Below are positions 57,481 to 64,000 of a DNA stretch of 64,000 nucleotides, one piece after another. The stretch spans positions 1 through 64,000 of the forward strand of contig NW_027473530.1 in the NCBI RefSeq assembly GCF_050947335.1. The letters run 5' to 3'. How positions within the stretch are numbered: position 1 is the first letter of the stretch; every line of letters starts with the position of its first letter. The position numbers and the translations under genes are program-made. The stretch is from Megachile rotundata. Taxonomy: Eukaryota > Arthropoda > Insecta > Hymenoptera > Megachilidae. The notes beneath the pieces are model-generated. The model was not told the origin of the DNA. It saw only the letters and a list, made by a program, of their open reading frames with translations, and did not search any database.

Positions 57481-59309
57481 TTATTAGCCATATTATGCTT
57501 ATATGATCGATAGAACGAGAATTACTATACTCACTACTCTTAGTATTATCAATCTAACTCATATTATTAGCCATATTATGCTTAAATGATCGATAGAACG
57601 GCAATTACTGTACTTATTACTCTTATTATTATCAATTTAACTCATATTGTTACCCATATTATGCTTATATGATCGATAGAACGACAATTACTCTACTTAT
57701 TACTCTTATTATTATGAATCTGACTCATATTATTAACCATATTATGCAGATATGATCGATAGAACTACAATTACTATACTCATTACTCTTATTATTATCA
57801 ATCTAACTCATATTATTGGCCATATTATGCTTATATGATCGATAGAACGAGAATTGCTATAATCACTACTCTTAGTATTATCAATCTAACTCATATTATT
57901 AGCCATATTATGCTTATATTATCGATAGAACGACAATTACTATACTTACTACTTTTATTATTATCAATCCAACTCATATTATTAGCCATATTATGCTTAA
58001 ATGATCGATAGAACTACAATTACTATACTCACTTCTCTTAGTATTATCAATCTAACTCATATTATTAGCCATATCATGCTAATATGATCGAGAGAACGAC
58101 AATTACTATACTTATTACACTCACTGTTATCAATCTAACTCATATTATTAACCATATTATGCAAATTTGATCGGTAGAACGACAATCACTATACTTATTA
58201 CTCTTATTATTATCAACCTAACTCATATTATTAGCCATATTATGCTTATATGATCGATAGAACGACAATTATTATACTTATTACTCTTATTATTATGAAT
58301 CTAACTCGTATTATTAACCATATTATGCAGATATGATCGATAGAACTACAACTACTATACTTATTACTCCTATTATTATCAATCTAACTCATATTATTAG
58401 CCATATTATGCTTATATGATCGATAGAACGAGAATTACTATAATCACTACTCTTAATATTATCAATCTAACTCTTATTATTAGCCATATTATGCTTATAA
58501 TATCGATAGAACGACAATTACTATACTTATTACTGTTATTATTATCAATCTAACTCATATTATTAGCCATATTATGCTTAAATGATCGATAGAACTACAA
58601 TTACTATACTCATTACTCTTATTATTATCAATCTAACCCATATTATTAGCTATATTATGCTAATATGATCGACAGAACGACAATTACTATACTTATTACA
58701 CTCACTGTTATGAATCTAACTCATATTATTAACCATATTATGCAGATATGATCGATAGAACTACAATTACTGTACTCATTACTCTTATTATTATCGATCT
58801 AACTCTTATTATTAGCCATATTATGGTTATAATATCGATAGAACGCCAATTACTATACTTATTACTCTTATTATTATGAATCTAACACATATTATTACCA
58901 TATTATGCAGATATGATCGATAGAACTACAATTGCTATACTCATTACTCTTATTATTATCAATCTAACCCATATTATTAGCCATATTATGCTCATATGAT
59001 CGATAGAACGAGAATTACTATACTCACTACTCTTAGTATTATCAATCTAACTCTTATTATTAGCCATATTATGCTTATAATATCGATAGAACGACATTTA
59101 CTATACTTATTACTGTTATTATTATCAATCTAACTCATATTATTAGCCATATTATGCTTAAATGATCGATAGAACTACAATTACTATACTCATTACTCTT
59201 ATTATTATCAATCTAACTCATATTATTGGCCATATTATGCTTATATGATCGATAGAACGAGAATTACTATACTCACTACTCTTAGTATTATGAATCTAAC
59301 TCATATTAT
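57481..59309. repeat. Mosaic of satellite blocks, more diverged
   Basis: About 57601-57840 matches 61169-61408 (offset 3568: 43 monomers less one). About 57840-58260 matches 59416-59836 with an offset of 1576, which is 19 monomers less the base lost at 58897. Both share the CTCACTTCTCTTAG marker (about 58028 and 59604). The stretch carries more private substitutions than most, such as ATCTGACTC (57721), ATATCATGC (about 58071) and CTCGTATTATT (about 58304). That suggests older or less recently homogenised sequence. Confidence 0.68.
58847..58928. repeat. 82-bp monomer with a 1-bp deletion
   Basis: ATATTATTACCATATT stands where the AACC type has ATATTATTAACCATATT. The next monomer begins at 58929. 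The change appears only once, so it is recent or has not been copied within this window. Confidence 0.93.
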
Positions 59310-60222
59310 TAACCATATTATGCAGATATGATCGATAGAACTACAATTACAATACTCATTACTCTTATTATTATCAATCTAACTCATATTATTGGCCATA
59401 TTATGCTTATATGATCGATAGAACGCGAATTACTATACTCACTACTCTTAGTATTATCAATCTAACTCATATTATTAGCCATATTATGCTTATATTATCG
59501 ATAGAACGACGACTACTATACTTACTACTTTTATTATTATCAATCCAACTCATATTATTAGCCATATTATGCTTAAATGATCGATAGAACTACAATTACT
59601 ATACTCACTTCTCTTAGTATTATCAATCTAACTCATATTATTAGCCATATTATGCTAATATGATCGAGAGAACGACAATTACTATACTTATTACACTCAC
59701 TGTTATCAATCTAACACATATTATTAACCATATTATGCAAATTTGATCGGTAGAACGACAATCACTATACTTATTACTCTTATTATTATCAACCTAACTC
59801 ATATTATTAGCCATATTATGCTTATATGATCGATAGAACGACAATTACTATACTTATTACACTCACTGTTATCAATCTAACTCATATTATTAACCATATT
59901 GTGCAGATATGATCTATAGAACTACAATTACTATACTCATTACTCTTATTATTATCAATCTAACTCATATTATTAGCCATATTATGCTTATATGATCGAT
60001 AGAACGACAATTACTATACTCATTACTCTTATTATTATCAATCTAACTCATATTATTAGCCATATTATGCTTATATGATCGACAGAACGACAATTACTAT
60101 ACTTATTACACTCACTATTATCAATCTAACTCATATTATTAACCATATTATGCTTATATTATTGATAGAACGACAATTACTGTACTTATTACTGTTATTC
60201 CTATCAATCTAACTCATATTAT
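59310..60222. repeat. 24-monomer-offset duplication, copy 1
   Basis: It matches 61302-62214 at 1992 bases (24 monomers). Shared rare markers are TTACAATACTCATT, GAACGCGAATT, CTCACTTCTCTTAG (59604 and 61596), AATCTAACACATATT, ATTGTGCAGATATG, TTATTGATAG (60161 and 62153, from the ATTG) and GTTATTCCTATCAATC. The match ends near 60223, where AACC faces AGCC. Confidence 0.87.
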
Positions 60223-61301
60223 TAACCATATTATGCAAATTTGATCGGTAGAACGACAATCACTATACTTATTACTCTTATTATTATCAACCTAACTCAT
60301 ATTATTAGCCATATTATGCTTATATGATCGATAGAACGCCAATTACTATACTTATTACTGTTATTATTATCAATCTAACTCATATTATTAGCCATATTAT
60401 GCTTAAATGATCGATAGAACTACAATTACTATACTCATTACTCTTATTATTATCAATCTAACCCATATTATTAGCCATATTAAGCTTATATGATCGATAG
60501 AACGAGAATTACTATACTCACTACTCTTAGTATTATCAATCTAACTCATATTATTGGCCATATTATGCTTATATGATCGATAGAACGAGAATTACTATAC
60601 TCACTACTCTTAGTATTATCAATCTAACTCATATTATTAGCCATATTATGCTTATATTATTGATAGAACGACAATCACTATACTTATTACACTCACTGTT
60701 ATCAATCTAACTCATATTATTAACCATATTATGCAAATTTGATCGCTAGAACGACAATCACTATACTTATTACTCTTATTATTATCAACCTAACTCATAT
60801 TATTAGCCATATTATGCTTATATGATCGATAGAACGACAATTACTGTACTTATTACTCTTATTATTATGAATCTAACTCATATTATTAACCATATTATGC
60901 AGATATGATCGATAGGACTACAATTACTATACTCATTACTCTTATTATTATCAATCTAACTCTTATTATTAGCCATATTATGCTTATAATATCGATAGAA
61001 CGCCAATTACTATACTTATTACTGTTATTATTATCAATCTAACTCATATTATTAGCCATATTATGCTTAAATGATCGATGGAACTACAATTACTATACTC
61101 ATTACTCTTATTATTATCAATCTAACCCATATTATTAGCCATATTATGCTTATATGATCGATAGAACGGCAATTACTGTACTTATTACTCTTATTATTAT
61201 CAATTTAACTCCTATTATTACCCATATTATGCTTATATGATCGATAGAACGACAATTACTCTACTTATTACTCTTATTATTATGAATCTAACTCATATTA
61301 T
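60223..61301. repeat. Satellite between the two 24-monomer copies
   Basis: It resembles 47450-48000 and 52510-52860: a GATCGGTAG / CAATCACTATAC cassette, then ATTAAGCTTATATG and ATTGGCC. It then follows the GATCGCTAG and GATCGATGGAAC types of 44.6-45.0 kb. It also contains the left part of the 61169-61408 block shared with 57.6 kb. Confidence 0.7.
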
Positions 61302-62214
61302 TAACCATATTATGCAGATATGATCGATAGAACTACAATTACAATACTCATTACTCTTATTATTATCAATCTAACTCATATTATTGGCCATATTATGCTT
61401 ATATGATCGATAGAACGCGAATTACTATACTCACTACTCTTAGTATTATCAATCTAACTCATATTATTAGCCATATTATGCTTATATTATCGATAGAACG
61501 ACGATTACTATACATACTACTTTTATTATTATCAATCCAACTCATATTATTAGCCATATTATGCTTAAATGATCGATAGAACTACAATTACTATACTCAC
61601 TTCTCTTAGTATTATCAATCTAACTCATATTATTAGCCATATTATGCTAATATGATCGAGGGAACGACAATTACTATACTTATTACACTCACTGTTATCA
61701 ATCTAACACATATTATTAACCATATTATGCAAATTTGATCGGTAGAACGACAATCACTATACTTATTACTCTTATTATTATCAACCTAACTCATATTATT
61801 AGCCATATTATGCTTATATGATCGATAGAACGACAATTACTATACTTATTACACTCACTGTTATCAATCTAACTCATATTATTAACCATATTGTGCAGAT
61901 ATGATCTATAGAACTACAATTACTATACTCATTACTCTTATTATTATCAATCTAACTCATATTATTAGCCATATTATGCTTATATGATCGATAGAACGAC
62001 AATTACTATACTCATTACTCTTATTATTATCAATCTAACTCATATTATTAGCCATATTATGCTTATATGATCGACAGAACGACAATTACTATACTTATTA
62101 CACTCACTATTATCAATCTAACTCATATTATTAACCATATTATGCTTATATTATTGATAGAACGACAATTACTATACTTATTACTGTTATTCCTATCAAT
62201 CTAACTCATATTAT
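61302..62214. repeat. 24-monomer-offset duplication, copy 2
   Basis: This is the counterpart of 59310-60222. Differences noticed are GATCGAGGGAAC (about 61656), TATACATACTAC (about 61512) and ACGATTACTATAC where copy 1 has ACGACTACTATAC (about 59507). Confidence 0.87.
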
Positions 62215-62739
62215 TAGCCATATTATGCTTAAATGATCGATAGAACGACAATTACTATACTTATTACTCTTATTATTATCAATCTAACTCATATTATTAG
62301 CCATATTATGCTTATATGATCGATAGAACGACAATTACTCTACTTATTACTTTTATTATTATCAATCTAACTCATATTATTAACCATATTATGCAGATAT
62401 GATCGATAGCACGACATTTGCTATACCTATTACTCTTATTATTATGAATCTAACTCATATTATTAACCATATTATGCAAATTTGATCGGTAGAACGACAA
62501 TCACTATACTTATTACTCTTATTATTATCAACCTAACTCATATTATTAGCCATATTATGCTTATATGATCGATAGAACGACAATTACTATACTTATTACT
62601 CTTATCATTATGAATCTAACTCATATTATTAACCATATTATGCAGATATGATCGATAGAACTACAATTACTATACTTATTACTCTTATTATTATCAATCT
62701 AACTCATATTATTAGCCATATTATACTTATATGATCGAT

Positions 62740-64000
62740 AAAACGAGAATTACTATACTCACTACTCTTAATATTATCAATCTAACTCTTATTATTAGCC
62801 ATATTATGCTTATAATATCGATAGAACCACAATTACTATACTTATTACTGTTATTATTATCAATCTAACTCATATTATTAGCCATATTATGCTTATATGA
62901 GCAATAGAACTACAATTACTATACTTATTACTCTTATCATTATGAATCTAACTCATATTATTAACCATATTATGCAGATATGATCGATAGAACTACAATT
63001 ACTATACTTATTACTCTTATTATTATCAATCTAACTCATATTATTAGCCATATTATGCTTATGTGATCGATAGAACGGGAATTACTATACTCACTACTCT
63101 TAGTATTATCAATCTAACTCATATTATTAGCGATATTATGCTTATATTATCGATAGAACGACAATCACTATACTTATTACACTCACTGTTATCAATCTAA
63201 CTCATATTAATAACCATATTATGCAGATATGATCGATAGAACTACAATTGCTATACTCATTATTCTTATTATTATCAATCTAACTCTTATTATTAGCCAT
63301 ATTATGCTTAAATGATCGATGGAACTACAATTACTATACTCATTACTCTTATTATTATCAATCTAACCCATATTATTAGCCATATTATGCTTATATGATC
63401 GATAGAACGAGAATTACTATACTCACTACTCTTAATATTATCAATCTAACTCATATTATTAGCCATATTATCCTTATATTATCGATAGAACGACAATTAC
63501 TATACTTATTACTGTTATTACTATCAATATAACTCATATTATTAGCCATATTATGCTTAAATGATCGATAGAACGACAATTACTATACTTATTACTCTTA
63601 TTATTATCAATCTAACTCATATTATTAGCCATATTATGCTTATATGATCGATAGAACGCCAATTACTATACTTATTACTGTTATTATTATCAATCTAACT
63701 CATATTATTAGCCATATTATGCTTAAATGATCGATAGAACTACAATTACTATACTCATTACTCTTATTATTATCAATCTAACTCATATTATTAGCCATAT
63801 TATGCTTCTATGATCGATAGAACGAGAATTACTATACTCACTACTCTTAGTATTATCAATCTAACTCATATTATTAGCCATATTATGCTTATATTATCGA
63901 TAGAACGACAATTACTATACTTATTACTTTTATTATTATCAATCCAACTCATATTATTAGCCATATTATGCTTAAATGATCGATAGAACTACAATTACTA
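62740..64000. repeat. Terminal block shared with 51.0-52.4 kb; array continues past the window
   Basis: Shared markers in order are GAACCACAATT, TATGAGCAATAGAAC (62901), GATCGATGGAAC (about 63317), TTATCCTTATATT (63469), GCTTCTATG and CAATCCAACTC. The TTACTATCAATAT form near 63520 matches 21186 better than 51899. Copies have therefore been exchanged among several blocks. The window ends 9 bases into a new monomer at 63992, so the array does not end here. Confidence 0.8.

Larger units (their letters stand above)
1..64000. repeat. 83-bp AT-rich satellite DNA array, 771 monomers, fills the window
   Basis: The landmark CAATTACTATAC (or a close variant) recurs every 83 bases: 1, 84, 167, 250 and so on to 63992. 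All monomers lie in the same orientation. The consensus monomer has 29 A, 34 T, 14 C and 6 G. Landmarks by monomer position are TTATTATTAT at 22-31, CATATTATTAGCC at 42-54, CATATTATGC at 54-63 and GATCGATAG at 70-78. Nearly every monomer has one GATC and one ATCGAT, so DpnII, ClaI or TaqI digestion should give an 83-bp ladder. The consensus has stops in all three forward frames (TAA at 37, TAG at 50, TGA at 69) and in all three reverse frames. Since 83 is not a multiple of 3, no long open frame can persist. No gap, transposon or unique sequence interrupts the array. The family is not one I recognise. A centromeric or pericentromeric location is inference. Confidence 0.98.

Noticed and set aside
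1..64000. Possible protein-coding repeats (open frames spanning monomers)
   Set aside because: Each reading frame of the consensus meets stops on both strands within a monomer, and the frame shifts every 83 bases. Any open stretch is short and reflects chance loss of a stop in a variant monomer.
1..64000. CRISPR array or bacterial iterons
   Set aside because: There is regular spacing but no alternation of constant repeat and unique spacer. The whole 83 bases repeat, for 64 kb, with no adjacent genes.
1..64000. CENP-B box
   Set aside because: I looked for TTCG....A..CGGG on both strands. The nearest sequence (TTCTATCGAT on the reverse strand) lacks the required CG and CGGG bases.
1..64000. 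Telomeric repeat
   Set aside because: TTAGCC occurs once per monomer as part of the 83-base unit. There is no run of TTAGGG, TTAGG or similar short units.
1..64000. tRNA, rRNA or small RNA genes
   Set aside because: No stretch departs from the satellite consensus enough to hold one, and no RNA-gene motifs such as tRNA A and B boxes were recognised.
1..64000. TATA-like promoters and replication origins suggested by ATATTATT and TTATATGATC
   Set aside because: These follow from a 76% AT repeat and occur in every monomer, so they carry no specific signal. No transcript or origin evidence is available from sequence alone.
1..64000. A novel functional system beyond the satellite (defence, mobile element, toxin)
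   Set aside because: There is no non-repeat sequence in the window that could encode one.
1..64000. Assignment to a named species or satellite family
   Set aside because: I do not recognise the 83-base consensus. A database search with bases 2242-2324 would be decisive and could not be run.

Overview
The window is one uninterrupted tandem satellite DNA array. From base 1 to base 64000 it consists of head-to-tail copies, all in one orientation, of an AT-rich 83-bp monomer. There are 771 complete monomers plus 9 bases of the next. I see no gene, RNA gene, transposon, CRISPR array, or unique sequence. The monomer beginning at 2242 equals the consensus I derived by eye: 29 A, 34 T, 14 C and 6 G, about 24% GC on this strand. 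Each reading frame of each strand meets at least one stop per consensus monomer, so the array is non-coding. A pure array of this length points to a eukaryotic chromosome, most likely centromeric, pericentromeric or subtelomeric heterochromatin. I do not recognise the satellite family and cannot name the species. CpG dinucleotides are retained, which suggests a genome with little CpG methylation (inference).

The array is layered. Level 1 is the 83-bp register, which is almost perfectly kept: across 64 kb the net drift is -2 bases. Four single-base indels account for it (82-bp monomers at 10459, 14774 and 58847, and an 84-bp monomer at 37100), and two of those are one event copied by a later duplication. 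Level 2 is a set of diagnostic variants concentrated at a few monomer positions. Level 3 is a mosaic of higher-order repeats (HORs), in which blocks of many different monomers were copied together. By eye I find block duplications with offsets of 3, 11, 18, 19, 20, 23, 24, 26, 42, 43, 44, 47 and 52 monomers, plus related blocks far apart (for example 398 monomers, 33 kb). Every offset is a whole number of monomers once the single-base indels are counted. Where two copies differ by a gap, the gap is 1, 2, 3, 4, 7 or 8 whole monomers.

Layout: 1-6123, a 42-monomer duplication whose second copy lost four monomers. 6141-15166, 23-monomer HOR units embedded in a nearly identical 52-monomer (4315 bp) tandem duplication. 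15167-17559, a mosaic. 17560-20879, a 20-monomer (1660 bp) tandem duplication with no differences seen. 20894-21740, a mosaic of older blocks. 21909-25344, the 23-monomer HOR again in tandem. 25471-31689, a 47-monomer duplication containing a 3-monomer expansion. 31697-36153, a mosaic with strong links to 1733-2965 and 23812-25345. 36154-41142, a 26-monomer tandem duplication followed by an 11-monomer one. 41481-45300, blocks copied from 38603-40391 and a 33-monomer-offset pair. 45143-52022, a 44-monomer duplication with 7- and 3-monomer losses. 52410-54620, an 18-monomer duplication. 54852-59310, blocks shared with 31-35 kb. 59310-62214, a 24-monomer duplication. 62740-64000, a block shared with 51030-52375.

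The biology I can support is satellite evolution by repeated, register-locked block amplification and deletion. The most useful content is the record of nested duplications and shared marker mutations, which lets some events be put in order. All comparisons were made by eye. I give no identity percentages, and block edges are approximate to within about one monomer unless a diagnostic base is cited.
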